Source: Castanea sativa
Lineage: Eukaryota > Streptophyta > Magnoliopsida > Fagales > Fagaceae
DNA length: 64,000 nt
Direction of reading: 5' to 3'
NCBI RefSeq assembly: GCF_040712315.1
Contig: NC_134023.1
Coordinates: 18,483,078 to 18,547,077 of the forward strand
Made by a program: the position numbers and the translations under genes. The notes beneath the pieces are model-generated. The model saw only the letters and a list, made by a program, of their open reading frames with translations. It was not told the DNA's origin and did not search any database. The first letter of the stretch is position 1. Each line of letters opens with the position of its first letter. This document shows positions 47,910 through 59,395 of the stretch, one piece after another.

Positions 47910-48273
47910 TGACGTAGGACAACCACAATAGTATAATAGAGAAGAAAAATGATAGAGTAAACCCTAGGAGTCAGCACCTAAGGGCTGCTTGGAATCAGCA
48001 CCAAGCAACCGGAGTCGGCACCGGTAAAAGAAAACAAACGTTTTTTTTATATTTCTCAAAAGCTGTGTTACAATAATCAAAAAAGTGTTTAAATAGCTAC
48101 AACACAAAACCCTAATAACACAAAACCCTAATTATTAAATGTTCAGGCTTGCTTAATCTCAAGCCCAATAACTAATTGGCTCCATCCATAAGGCCACAGG
48201 TTGGGCCGTCTTCTTTTTGCTCTTCCTCCCATACGTGTGTATAATTGGGGGCCTATATCTCGTGTCCGTACCA
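47910..48273 (-). repeat. 5' LTR of chromodomain element
   Basis: This 364-bp LTR matches 40667-41034 except for a few substitutions and three small length differences. The flanking CTTCT follows at 48274-48278. Confidence 0.93.
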
Positions 48274-48666
48274 CTTCTAAGTTGTAATTGCAAATCAAAA
48301 TAATCATTGAAAATCTTGATTTCTAAACAATTCCATCAAGTAAAAGCAACATACATACATACATACAGAGATGACATAAATGGTAGAATTTTATGATAAT
48401 ATCCTATCAATTAGTTTAAACTAGAGACTAGAGAAGCTTTCTTGAATTCATGATAACATATCATCCATAGTTCACATGATCAGCTCTAATACACAACTTT
48501 TCGTGAACTCCTTTACACTGTGAGAATTAATTTTAGACAGAAAAATGAACAAGGATCTTTCCAAATAATCACTTCTGAGTTCTGATACAAGATACACAGA
48601 CACAACATAATGCTTCAGCCACCCAATTATAATTTCTTCCCCAGAAGAAACACATGCAGGACATCC

Positions 48667-48668
<2 letters not shown>

Positions 48669-48724
<56 letters not shown>
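48669..48724. repeat. (TA)n microsatellite
   Basis: About 28 uninterrupted TA dinucleotides. The tyrosine/isoleucine ORFs through it are artefacts. Confidence 0.97.
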
Positions 48725-48727
<3 letters not shown>

Positions 48728-48766
48728 GAATATAACAATGTCCCTTTTTTCCTTTATTGGTAAATA

Positions 48767-48948
48767 GAGGTCAGGCCTTGATGCGATGGCAAGGGCCTTC
48801 CACCAAAAGCAATAGGTCACTGGTTCAAGTCCAAAAATCAGCCTCTTCAAAAAAGAAAAATGAGGATAAGACGGTCTACCATGACCTTTCCCAGACCCAG
48901 CAAAAACCAAAAGTGGGAGTTTTGTGCATTGGATATGACAATTTTTTA
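48767..48948 (+). mobile_element. Au-type SINE (11-bp TSD)
   Basis: This is a 182-bp tRNA-derived retroposon flanked by ATTGGTAAATA (48756-48766 and 48949-48959). An RNA polymerase III A-box region (GATGCGATGGCAAGGG, about 48779) and B box (GGTTCAAGTCC, 48821-48831) are present. The 3' part has the Au family's GGGAGTTTTGTGCATTGG motif, and a T-rich end follows. Length and 3' motif both fit the Au SINE family of flowering plants. Confidence 0.88.
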
Positions 48949-48959
48949 ATTGGTAAATA

Positions 48960-50557
48960 TACATGCACCTGATGAGCCTTGAATCCACAATCACACCCTA
49001 CACCCCATTCTTAAAGGGGAGGAAGTTGCATTTGACCTAGTGGTAATTGGCCCAGTTTTGACATTTAGACTCTTTTTCTTTTCTTTTCTTTCCTTTTGTT
49101 TTTCTCTGAATCCACAACCCACCCTCCAAATATCTTGTGATGGGGTCTTCTAAAAATATTCACAATTTCATTCAGTATGCTGTATCAAACTATAAAAGAA
49201 CTTGGCAGCATACATTATGGAATATTAAATCATGAATAGCCAAATTGATTTTTGATTTTGTAAAAAGACTCCAAAAATAACTCATAAGACAGTACCATAT
49301 ACTCGTTCATTAAGTTGCCTCCATTTTCATAGAAATTTTTTAAATTTTAAACAAATAATATAATATATTTTTTAGCCAACTGGATTCTTCAAAATTATAA
49401 TGATAATAATAAAAATGAACATAACTTTTTTTTTTTCATAACACGATTCGTTCCTTTGGTTGGAATGAGGCAGTAATCTGTACAAACTTTTTCTTTTAAT
49501 TTTCAAATATTAAATGCTTGAGGGTGCATCAGTGGAGACCTTAGATATTATACTCAGTATTCAGTGATTGCCATGAAGCCTATACAAATGCAATAAAAAG
49601 GAAATATGCACAGATATGTTGAGACACTTTAAGCTCTTCTTTTTTTTCCCCATCATTTTGACAGTTGAGCCTTGCCAAGGCATAATGTGAATTTTCAGAA
49701 AGCTAGATGTTTAACTAAGCTATAACCAAGCTCTTTTCCAACCTATAGTGAATCAGAGTGTGCTCAGTGCACATTCAATATCTTCTCTTTAATTCGTATG
49801 TTGCCATGGTAATTTCACATCAACAGTAAACAATGAAGAATAAACAACATATGATCCTAAACTTCTACAAAAATTTGAACTGTCCTCACTCCCAAATTTT
49901 CGATTGTTATGATGTTATCCAACTAATCCATTCGAACATATTTTTTTTCCTCCTATAGTAATAGAAACACAAAGAAAACTAACCTCAAAATTCATAGCTG
50001 CATCAATTTAGCACGTACTCTTCAGTAGTAGAAAAATTCTCCGTCAACTGTTCCATGAGTCAGCCTATCATTCTGACTGTAATGTAAGAAACTTTTGTTG
50101 TACAAGAACTAGCAATCATGTGAAGTGAAATATAGGCTGGTATGCCTTGGAAAATTGCATTCCAAATTTAGATATGTGGATTTAAATTCAATCATATCCA
50201 ACAGAAACCAAACTTTCATTGCCAGACTACCTAAATTCTTTTACTGCATTCAAATGGGCTTTTCCAAGAAAATTCAAAAATCAGCATTATTGCCGTAGTA
50301 AGCCGAGAACAAAAAGGTGATATCCTTTGCTGTCCCTGCCAAACAACAGAACATAAGTGTAAAACTACACACACACACACACACAGAGAACAAGGAATCA
50401 ATAACCTGCACGAAATACATACCAAGGCTTCATTTATTATATGAACAAGGAATCAAAATCTCTCTCCCCAAAGTTTCTGAAGGATCAGCATCCAAGCAGC
50501 TATTCAGAAGGCTGAAAAATTTGACAGCTTCTTTGTCACAGCAAATCAAAGCTTTTA
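48960..50557. other. intergenic DNA, downstream of the PPR gene
   Basis: AT-rich, with homopolymer T runs and a (CA)n tract at 50369-50384. No coding region with a domain was found. The part next to 50557 would be the PPR gene's 3' untranslated region. Confidence 0.6.
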
Positions 50558-52975
50558 CTATATCTCAACCCAACTATATCCTGGGTCTTTTGAGACACCT
50601 CTTTTGATCATACCCCTTCTTATCTTTGCAGCATGTTCCCAACTACCCCCTTCAGAATAAACCTTCGACAACAATACATATGCTGCATCATTCTCAGGGA
50701 CCATCTTAAGTAACTTCCCAGCTGCCCATTCTCCTAACTCTCGGTTCCCATGTATCCTACAACCACTAAGGAAGGATCTCCAAATAGCTGGCCATGGAGG
50801 AAAAGGCATCATTTCTATTACATTTTTCGCATCATCAAGGTATCCATTCCGTGACAGCATATCAACTATGCAACCATAATTATCCGGAGATGGTTCCATC
50901 CCATAATCTAAATTTATTGATTCAAACAAAAGAAGGCCTTGATCAATAAGACCCATATGACTACAAGCTGATATAATTGATACAAATGTGGCTTGGTTGG
51001 GCTGTAGATTAGCCAACTTCATTTTCTTAAATATTTCCAAAGCTTCCATAACAAGACCGTGATGGGCATAAGCCATGATCATAGTATTATATATAATCAC
51101 ATCATTCGATCTAAATGACTGGTCAAAAACTGTCCTAGAGCCCTCAATATCCCCACATTTCGCATAGGCATCTATAACTGCACTAGAAACAAACCCTTGT
51201 TTGTCAAATCCCATTTTTATAACAAGTGGATGGACAGACTTAGTTTGTTGATAAGCTCCAACAGCAGCATAGCTATTCAAAACACTTCCCAAAATAAACT
51301 CATCAGGCTTCTCACCAGATTTTATTAGAGAGTTAAAGAATCTGATAGCTTCATAATTATGGCCTTCATGCACCAATGTAGATATCATCACCCCCCAGGA
51401 TGTTAAATCTAATCTGTCAAGCCCATTAAAAAATTCATAGGAGTCATCTAGTAGCCCAAATGAAACATAACCTTTAATTAAAGAACTGCAGATATATCCA
51501 TGAGAAGCAAAACCAAGCTTCACTATAGAACCATGAATTTGTCTTCCCATCTGCTGGTTTCCACATTTATAGCAAGCCTCCAAAATGCTGGAGAGGGTAA
51601 ATCTATCTGGCTCAACTCCCAACTCCCTCAAACTACAGAAAATATTTAGAGCTTCTGTGTAATGACATATTAAATTGTAACCACAAATCAACTCATTCCA
51701 AGTAATTATGCTTTTGAGAAGTACACTATCAAATACTAGACATGCCATTCCCATGGCCCCACATCTAGAGAACATACTGATTAGTGAGCTTGAGACATTA
51801 ACTTCATCAAAGAATCCAAGACATACAGCAAGTGAAAAAAATTGAAGCCCGAGGTTGATATCCTGGAGCTCCCCACATTTTCTAAACAAGATTGAGAAAG
51901 TGACATTGTTGGGCTTCACTCCAATGAGCAATAACTCATTAATTAAGATTACAATTTCTCTTGCATCTCCTTCCTCATAAAAGCCCCCAAATGCAATATT
52001 CCATGAGATAACATCTTTGTTTTTCATTCTATTGAAAACTTTCAGAGCAGACTGCTTCCCATCGTTTTTGAAGTACATATCCAAGAGGGCGTTCATCACT
52101 GAAATACTAGATTCTAACTCACTCCTAATGATCAATGCATGAAGTTGTTTACCATATTCCAAATCTCCCATAACCGAGCAACCCTTAAAAGCGTTAACCA
52201 AGGTGATATGGTCCATTCTTACACCCCTACACTGCATCAAAGATACAATCTTCAATGCTTCGAAGCCATAGCCACATTCTGCATACCCTCCTATCATAGC
52301 ATTCCAACAACCAACATCAAGCTTGTCCATACACACAAATACTCTCTCAGCTGATCCAATATCCCCCAACTTAGCATACATGTTTAAGATGGAACTAATA
52401 ACAAACAGGTTCCACTCCATCCCAATTTTCAAAGCAAAACTATGAGTACACAAACCAAATTCATAAGTTCCAATGATAGCACACGCTTTTGCAACACTAC
52501 CCAAAGTGAACTCATTCGGCCTCAACCCACTTCTTATCATGTGCAAATAAATATCCAACCCCAGTATGCATTCACCATTTTGAGTGGCACCCGAGATTAT
52601 CAAAGTCCAGGAAACAAGGTTTCTTTGTAACATTTCATCAAACACATTAAGCCCATAGCTAAATACCCCGAGTTTTGAGTACATTTTAATAAGATTATTC
52701 TGTGAAAAAATGTCACTAGTAAGTCCTAATTTGACTATGTGGCCATGGATTTGGGTACCGAGAAAATATGATTTTGAATTCTCAGAGAATGAAAGGGCAG
52801 TGGATATGGCAGTTGGGTCTTTCCCCAGTAAGAGACCAGAGTATGAAGAGCAAGATTTGGAACTGTAGAGTTTGTGCTGATGTTCGTAGATCGCGTGTAA
52901 CTGACCAGGTTTCCTTACAAAGAGGAAAATCTGTGTCGGTCTTGAAATACTACGAGAGAGTCCTAGGATAATCAT
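50558..52975 (-). CDS. pentatricopeptide-repeat protein, PLS class with E1 motif
   Basis: This is an intact, intronless gene of 805 codons. I chose the ATG at 52975: an in-frame TGA lies three codons upstream, and the codon just before it is TTG. The first ~60 residues are rich in R, S and hydrophobics with few acidic residues (SRSISRPTQIFLFVRK), like an organelle targeting peptide. About sixteen 31-36-residue PPR repeats follow. They alternate P, L and S types with recognisable blocks such as NNLIKMYSKLG, VSWTLIISGATQNGE, RPNEFTLGSVAKACA and DVISWNIAFGGF. The last ~65 residues form an E1 motif (ELGEWAAGKLLKMVPENDAAYVLLSKVYSEGG ... PGYSWVEI). No E2 or DYW deaminase domain follows. Such proteins bind RNA in mitochondria or chloroplasts. 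PLS-E members usually act as site recognition factors in C-to-U editing and rely on a partner for the deaminase. The target cannot be read from sequence alone. Confidence 0.95.
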   Translation of the reverse strand: MIILGLSRSISRPTQIFLFVRKPGQLHAIYEHQHKLYSSKSCSSYSGLLLGKDPTAISTALSFSENSKSYFLGTQIHGHIVKLGLTSDIFSQNNLIKMYSKLGVFSYGLNVFDEMLQRNLVSWTLIISGATQNGECILGLDIYLHMIRSGLRPNEFTLGSVAKACAIIGTYEFGLCTHSFALKIGMEWNLFVISSILNMYAKLGDIGSAERVFVCMDKLDVGCWNAMIGGYAECGYGFEALKIVSLMQCRGVRMDHITLVNAFKGCSVMGDLEYGKQLHALIIRSELESSISVMNALLDMYFKNDGKQSALKVFNRMKNKDVISWNIAFGGFYEEGDAREIVILINELLLIGVKPNNVTFSILFRKCGELQDINLGLQFFSLAVCLGFFDEVNVSSSLISMFSRCGAMGMACLVFDSVLLKSIITWNELICGYNLICHYTEALNIFCSLRELGVEPDRFTLSSILEACYKCGNQQMGRQIHGSIVKLGFASHGYICSSLIKGYVSFGLLDDSYEFFNGLDRLDLTSWGVMISTLVHEGHNYEAIRFFNSLIKSGEKPDEFILGSVLNSYAAVGAYQQTKSVHPLVIKMGFDKQGFVSSAVIDAYAKCGDIEGSRTVFDQSFRSNDVIIYNTMIMAYAHHGLVMEALEIFKKMKLANLQPNQATFVSIISACSHMGLIDQGLLLFESINLDYGMEPSPDNYGCIVDMLSRNGYLDDAKNVIEMMPFPPWPAIWRSFLSGCRIHGNRELGEWAAGKLLKMVPENDAAYVLLSKVYSEGGSWEHAAKIRRGMIKRGVSKDPGYSWVEI

Positions 52976-52978
52976 CAA

Positions 52979-54212
52979 TGGTCAGTGGCCTCTTCACACA
53001 TGCTAACTAGGATTAAAGGCGCTTCTGTCAATGAAAGAGGCGTGGAATCTTGACAGTTAACACCACTAGCCCACACCAACAGTTCATTCAATAATTCATC
53101 CAAAAGTGCCATACGTATATGAATTTAATGTGAAAGATGGATCAACTCAAGGGAAATTCTAAGGAAAAGAAGACCTATACTTCAAAGGTGAAAATAATGA
53201 TCATAACATACTTTCAACAAAAAAAAAAAAAAAGGTGAAAATAACATTTTGGCTCTTATAATTTGAGTCATTGTTAATTACATGCATATATGTAGCAGTT
53301 AACTTAGGTTTTTTTATTTTTAATTGGTAGCCAATTTGGTCTTTACTGTCAAATCACAGCTTTTCTTGCACTTTCTTGCAACCAAACACAAAAACGCAAA
53401 TCAAATTTAGTAATGTCTAACTCTGATAGATACATATCAACTTAACAACTAAAACAAACCCAAATTTGGACCTAAAATATATGTAAATTGAAAATATCAT
53501 ACACCAATTTAATTGTTACCAAAATGTGGGGATCAAATTAAAAACAAGTTGAAAATACCAATAATCAAATTAACTACAACAAAAATATAGGAACCAAATT
53601 AACAATGAACCCAACATGTAATGACCAAAATATTTTCTCCTACTTTGAAAACAGACATAAACTATAAAATCCAACAACTGTTGGTTGTAACTAAAGAAAT
53701 AGAATAAGTATCAATTGAATTACAGGAATTGAACTCAACAACGAGAGACAAAAAAAAAAACCTAAGCTCATGAACCGTTCATCAAGCAAGAGCCCACATA
53801 GATGAAATGAAATATTTTCAATCACCGCATAAAATAAAGGGAAATGTTAACAAATGCCCTAAGAGTATTGGTTTAGGAACTATTTTTAGAAACATTTTAT
53901 GGAAAAATGATAAAGCAATTAATTTTTTTGACAATTTTTTATATTCCCCATGAAAGTAATGTTAAAAAATTTCCTAATATGATTTATTAACAATTTCCCT
54001 AAGGGTTAATAAAATAAAATAACAATTACCTCAAGGGCACTCATTAACATAACCCTAAAATAAATAACAAAAACACAAGGTGCATGCTTCATTCTTAGCC
54101 TGGCAGATTGATCAATTAGACATTCCCAATACACTACAAAGAACAAAGAATATTGACAATTGATGTGAAAGAAATTCAAAAGAAAAAGAAATATTAGGTT
54201 AACTTCCCATTC
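52979..54212. other. intergenic DNA, upstream of the PPR gene
   Basis: AT-rich non-coding sequence. The stretch just above 52975 would hold the PPR promoter, but no clear TATA box was identified. A-runs at 53219-53234 and 53751-53760 are noted. Confidence 0.6.
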
Positions 54213-54510
54213 CAAGGTTGTTAAAATCAAGCAAAGAACTTTATAGCTTAACTGGTTGGTAGCTTATGATATTTCTAACAGGCACATCTATAGTTCAAAT
54301 TCTCTCACCCTCAACTATGAAAATATCAAAAATAAAAAATGAGATCCCAAGCAAGATCGGTACAGGACCTCACAGTTAGATTGCAGATCATATCAAAGAT
54401 TGTAAGATCCTACTTTTTATTGGGGAAAAAAAAACATTGGTAGTTATTATGTCTATTGAATAATCATTTAAAAAAATTTAATTATCCATGAAAAACAAAA
54501 TTTTGCAGTA
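54213..54510 (+). mobile_element. decayed second copy of the hAT left end, with a SINE-like insert
   Basis: CAAGGTTGTTAAAATC at 54213, followed after an insertion by GATCCCAAGCAAGATCGG, GTAAGATCCTAC and ATTGAATAATCATTTAAA, parallels 13473-13620. About 110 bp between 54229 and 54340 are extra. They read like a tRNA-derived SINE (TAACTGGTTGGTAGC as A-box region, AGTTCAAATTCTC as B box, A-rich end). Confidence 0.65.
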
Positions 54511-54899
54511 ATATAGAGTGATTTTATACCCTATATCAGTACATCTATCTATACTAAGTAAATAGATATACTTCTCAAAAAAAAGTAAATAGATATACTT
54601 TATTTTTCAATACAATCTATCCAAATAGCAACTACAACACAATCAATTAACTTTTTGGTCCCTACATTTTAAAGTCATTGCAATTTGGTGTCTACATTTT
54701 AGTTTGGTGATTTGATTGTGCCTTAATTGGATTTGCATGTAATGAAACTAATTAATTAACTTGAGTAATTAGATAACTGACTCGAGTCCATATCTTAACC
54801 CAACATTTTTAAATAAATTCCGCAATGATGAATTAAATTGAATCCCCTGACTAATAATTTTATATATTAAATTTCATATTGATTGACCACCTTGTGAGG

Positions 54900-55728
54900 T
54901 TTCAATTTTGGAAAGGCGAGTGAAGTCACCACCAATCATAGGATTTTTTATGTGTAATTGATCATCTAACATCTAAATTATTTTATTATTGACCTAGGGT
55001 TAGAAGCATGTAAGGTCTCTTATTCTGAATCATGTAATAGATTATGGGATTCATTTATATGTTTGTAGGACCATAGGGGAAGGGCTTAAGCACCTTTCAA
55101 CATTCGCCTAATAGTAGCTACTCATTGTTATCATTGTTATCATCTGAGCTTTCCATAATCTATGGTTCACATAATCTTAACGATCCGCTCCTCATTTCGA
55201 TGGGAATTGAGATATCTTCACGTTAGCATAAGAATTGTTTTGGTTGAACATTTGGATTTTCTCTCAAAGCTAGCTAAACTTTGGCCAAACCTCATATATT
55301 GCTCCAAACCTTTTAAGTTTTCCATAATTTGACTAAATCTAGCCAAGTTGAGGTGTTCGAGGGGCGCAGGTTATGGTCCTGATTTATTTATAGGTTGAAA
55401 TTAGGTTATCTCAATGTTCATGTACAAGCGGTAAATTGCTTCCTTGAGGGAAAAATGAAATAGTGACAGTCACAAGCCAAAATTGAGCCTGATATGAGTG
55501 AGATATCACAAAATCATTTCCTAAACACTTTGCACTTTTTACTAAGTATTAGAAATGTTTGATTGTTAGTTTAGCCATGGTTAAACAACACCATATTTAT
55601 GAAAACGAGATGTCATTGGAAAGTGCTTTGAAAAATCTTCAATTCAAAGGGCTTCGAGCATGAAAATCCCTACTGAATGATGAGAACTCACAAAAATATG
55701 AAAAGTAGAAACTTACAAAGACATATTT
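54900..55728 (-). mobile_element. decayed LTR fragment related to the 3.3 kb solo LTR family
   Basis: AGTGAAGTCACCACCAATCA at 54922, a later TTATTATTGACCTAGG and a GGGGAAGG-type block follow the same order as 29215-29390 in LTR B, with much divergence. The LINE at 55741 interrupts it. Related AT-rich sequence resumes after 62001, although the far end is not clear. Confidence 0.5.
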
Positions 55729-55979
55729 GAGTAGTCATGTATTCAAAAAAAAATTTCCCCTTTTTTTTCTCTCCGTACTCTCACTAGTACCTACTCCCCT
55801 TTCCCCTCTCCCCTCTCCCCTGCGCCGCTTTTGCTAACTCCGCTCCATCCCACCCACCTACTCCATTGTCCTGCCTACCCACCTTCACCCTCTCACCTGA
55901 CATTACACTGTGCCCATCACAGCCCCTTCACCTCCCATTATTCATCGTAATCTTCACCTCCCACTACTCACCGTAATCC

Positions 55980-56546
55980 ATGGAGGTCTCCGACCTCATC
56001 ACCCGAACGAAAAATATCTCATGCAAAGAACCCAAACATGAGCTCCCTCCAAACCAAACCTCATCCACAACATCGGACCTCATCCTTGTAGCCAAACTCA
56101 TTACCTCTAAAGACATCAACCTCAGTTACGTTAAAGAAGTAACACTCAAGGCCTGGAAACCTATCTATCCAATGGAGGTTAAGCTTCTGAACATCTTCAT
56201 GTTCTCCTTCCAACATGAAGTTAACACTCATAGAGCTTTTCTCAGGCACCCTTGGTCATGCCGTGGAGGCCACCTCGTCCTTAAAAAATGGAGCCCAGAC
56301 ATCACTTGGCAGGAAATCGACTTCTTAACAACCAACCTCTGGGTTCAGATCCACGAGCTCCCTGCCCTATGGAAAACAGAGGACAATATACGGAAGATTG
56401 GCTCTCATATTGGGGTGGTTCAAGAAATAAACCTAGTAGGAGAGCCCGGTGGAGCTTGGAAGAAATTCCTTCGAGCCCAGGTTGACAATCCCTTAGACAA
56501 GCCTTTACGCCCAGGTTTCTTTCTACCCTGCCACCTTAATTCCTAA
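55980..56546 (+). pseudogene. LINE ORF1, C-terminally truncated
   Basis: A 188-codon frame from ATG 55980 with a DUF4283 domain: VKEVTLKAWKPIYPMEVK, LNIFMFSFQHEVNTHRAF, WVQIHELPALWKTEDNI and VDNPLDKPLRPGFFLP. In intact plant L1 ORF1 proteins this is followed by a knuckle with CCHC spacing. Here the frame leaves the family right after PGFFLP and stops at 56546, so the nucleic-acid-binding tail is missing. The junction is also the start of the duplicated segment (56530). Confidence 0.85.
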
Positions 56547-56707
56547 ATCTCGGTCGAAGATTTTATCCTCCAAGAAAGACACAAAGCGGAGGATAAAGCT
56601 CGCTCTAGTAAGTGTTTCTCACAGTGGCACCCTTATACCATTTCTGCATCTTCTTCTGATTGTGCATCTTTTCCTTCTACGGCTGAAAAGGCAGGCCTTA
56701 CCATGCC

Positions 56708-57730
56708 CCCATCGTCTCCATGAAGCTCCTCGATTGGAACTGTCCAACGCCTCGACAGTTCGAGTCTTAAAGGCTCAAATAAAAGGGGCTAAGCCCGTTT
56801 TATGTTTTTGTCTAAAACTAAAGCTTTGTTTAGTAGAATGGATTCTATTAGGTGCTCTATTAAGTTTGATCATTTGTTAGTTGTTGAAGCCAAAGGTAAA
56901 GCAAGGGGACTTTGTATGATATGGAAGTCTAGTTGGACCGTTAAACAAGTTGAGAATAACAAAAATCTCATTGCCATGTCTATCTTTGATTCTGTCTGTG
57001 ATTGGTTATTGGTCGGTTTCTACGGCCCCCCTTATTTCTTCAAAAAGAAAAAAGCATGGGAAAATATAGCTACGCTTCTGGAAACTCATCAAGGCCCCTG
57101 GGCATGTCTGGGTGATTTCAACTATGTGCTTAACAAGGATGAATCTTATAGAGGAAAAAAGGGTAGCTCATCATCTACCAATTATCTAAAAGATCTTATG
57201 TTCGATTTTGGAGTTGTTGACCTGGGGTACAACGGCAACAAATTCAATTGGGCTAAAGGCAAATGGGGTAATGCTTCCATCAAAAGAAGGCTCGATAGAG
57301 GCATTGCCAACATTTCTTGGAGACTAGCACACCCAAATGCAACTATCTCTCATCTGGGAGCCATAAGGTCTGATCATGCCCCTATCCTCCTAGACACCAA
57401 CCCCCAATCCACCTTTGCCCATCGCCCTTTCAAGTTCGAAGCAACATGGCTTAGAGACAGTAGATGCCAACCGATCATTGAACATGCCTGGAAGAAAACT
57501 GTTGAGGGCTCAGACTTCATCAAACTATGCAAAAAGCAAGCCACCACTAGAGACGCACTTTGGAAGTGGAATAAAGAGGTTTTCGAAAAATTTCAAGATA
57601 GGATCAACCTTCTCATACAAAAAATCAAGGAAACACAGGAACTGCCCCCATCCACTGAGATAGAAGCATTGGAAGCCGCCCTGCAATCTGAACTCTCTGA
57701 ATGGCTCCTTAGAAGCGAAACCTTATAGCG
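56708..57730 (+). pseudogene. LINE ORF2 endonuclease domain, first copy
   Basis: An apurinic-type endonuclease fold opens with KLLDWNC (56718), but the following glycine-containing loop is missing and a stop occurs at 56768. The rest is readable: ARGLCMIWKSSW, WLLVGFYGPPYF, ACLGDFNYVLNKDE (57107), FNWAKGKW, RLDRGIAN and RSDHAPILLD (57367). The DFN and SDHAP catalytic motifs are intact. The domain would nick target DNA to prime reverse transcription. Confidence 0.88.
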
Positions 57731-58267
57731 CCAAAAGTCTAGAGAGCTTTGGCTCAAACTCGGAGACAAAAACACACGGTTCTTCCTTCTATCCACCATT
57801 ATCAGAAGGAAAAAGAATAGCATTGACGCCATTCGGGATGAGAATGGCTCATGGATTACTAATTTTGATGTTATCAGAAGGTTGTTCCTAGAACATTGAA
57901 GGACTTGTTCAAGAAAGAAGAGACAAATTTCCCACCCTACCTTGAGCATTTGGTCCTTCCATGCATCATTGAGGATGACAACTCTGAGCTCTGTCGCATC
58001 CCTTCCCCTGAAGAAATTAAAGCCATTCTTTTTAGTATGCAAGACCTCAAAGCACTTGGACCAGATGGCTTTCTTGTCATATTTTACAAACAGCTCTAGC
58101 CTATCACAGGAGGCAACGTCATCAAAGCTATCACATCCTTTTTCCTCGCTAGGTCTATGCCAAGAGAGGTAAACAGCTCCCTTATTGTTCTCATTGCTAA
58201 AGTCTCTAACCCCACTTCTGCTCATCATTTCAGACCTATTAGTCTCTGTAACGTCGTGTACAAAATC
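57731..58267 (+). pseudogene. LINE RT start, first copy, ending at a duplication junction
   Basis: The region between endonuclease and RT and the first RT block (KALGPDGFLVIFYKQ, near 58040; HHFRPISLCNVVYKI, near 58225) are in place. The sequence then switches at 58268 back to the ORF1/ORF2 border sequence instead of continuing into RT. Confidence 0.85.
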
Positions 58268-58279
58268 AACCCGAACACC

Positions 58280-59395
58280 GCCACCTTAATTCCTAAATCT
58301 CGGCTCGAAGATTTTATCCTCCAAGAAAGACACAAAGCGGAGGATAAAGCTCGCTTTAGTAAGTGTTTCTCACAGTGGCACCCTTATACCATTTCTGCAT
58401 CTTCTTCTGATTGTGCATCTTTTCCTACTACGGCAGAGGAGGCGGGCCTTATCATGCCCCCACCTTCCCCAAGAAGCTCTTCGGTTGGAACTGTCAAGGT
58501 ATCTACAACGCCTCGACAGTTTGAGCCTTAAAGGCTCAAATAAAAGGGGCTAAGCTCGATTTTATTTTTTTGTCTGAAACTAAAGCTTTGTTTAGTAGAA
58601 TGGATTCTATTAGGTGCTCTATTAAGTTTGATCATTTATTAGTCGTTAAAGCCAAAGGTAAAGCAAGGGGACTCTATATGATATGGAAGTCTGGTTGGAC
58701 CATTAAACAAGCTGAGAATAACAAAAATCTCATTGCCATATCTATCTCTGATTCTGTCTGTGATTGGTTATTGGTCGGTTTCTACGGCCCCCCTTACTTC
58801 TCCAAAAAGAAAAAAGCATGGAAAAATCTAGCTACGCTTCTAGAAACTCATCAAGGCCCCAAAGTCTAGAGAGCTTTGGCTTAAGCTTCAAGACAAAAAC
58901 ACACAGTTCTTCCATCTATCCACCATTATCAGAAGGAAAAAAGAATAGCATTGATGCCATTCAGGATGAGAATGGCTCATGGATTACTAATTCTAATGCT
59001 ATCAGAAGGTTGTTCCTAGAACATTTAAGGACTTGTTCAAGCAAGAAGAGACAAATTTCCCACCCTACCTTGAGCATTTGGTCCTTCCATGCATCATCGA
59101 GGATGACAACTCTGAGCTCTATCGCATCCTTTCCCCTTAAGAAATTAAAGCCATTCCTTTTAGTATGCAAGACCTCAAAGCACTTGGACCAGATGGCTTT
59201 CTTGTCATATTTTACAAACAGCTCTAGCCTATCATAGGAGGCAACGTCATCAAAGCTATCACATCCTTTTTCCTCATTAAGTCTATGCCAAGAGAGGTAA
59301 ACAGCTCCCTTATCGTTCTCATTCCTAAAGTCTCTAACCCCACTTCTGCTCATCATTTCTGACCTATTAGTCTCTGTAACGTCGTGTACAAAATC
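58280..59395 (+). repeat. second copy of the LINE segment, with internal 640-bp deletion
   Basis: 58280-58860 matches 56530-57097 and 58861-59395 matches 57735-58267. The missing stretch corresponds to 57098-57734, which holds the endonuclease catalytic core. The two copies differ by scattered point changes, so the duplication is not very recent or came from recombination between different LINE copies. The join into intact RT at 59395 is seamless. Confidence 0.9.

Larger units (their letters stand above)
40667..48273 (-). mobile_element. Ty3/gypsy chromodomain retrotransposon, minus strand (TSD CTTCT)
   Basis: This 7607-bp element has LTRs at 40667-41034 and 47910-48273, flanked by CTTCT (40662-40666 and 48274-48278). 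On the minus strand the order is PBS for tRNA-Met, long leader, gag with CCHC knuckle, protease, RT, RNase H, integrase, then a chromodomain-like end. Short ~365-bp LTRs and a C-terminal chromodomain suggest a Reina-like chromovirus clade, although that assignment is tentative. The LTRs are almost identical (a handful of changes), so the copy is young. Yet its genes carry frameshifts, stops and a nested MITE at 44754-45539. Confidence 0.93.

Noticed and set aside
48767..48948. A functional tRNA gene (A and B boxes present)
   Set aside because: No cloverleaf fits, and the 182-bp length, target duplications and 3' motif identify an Au-type SINE.
48472..48994. Two ORFs crossing the (TA)n tract
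   Set aside because: They are artefacts of a dinucleotide repeat encoding alternating tyrosine and isoleucine.
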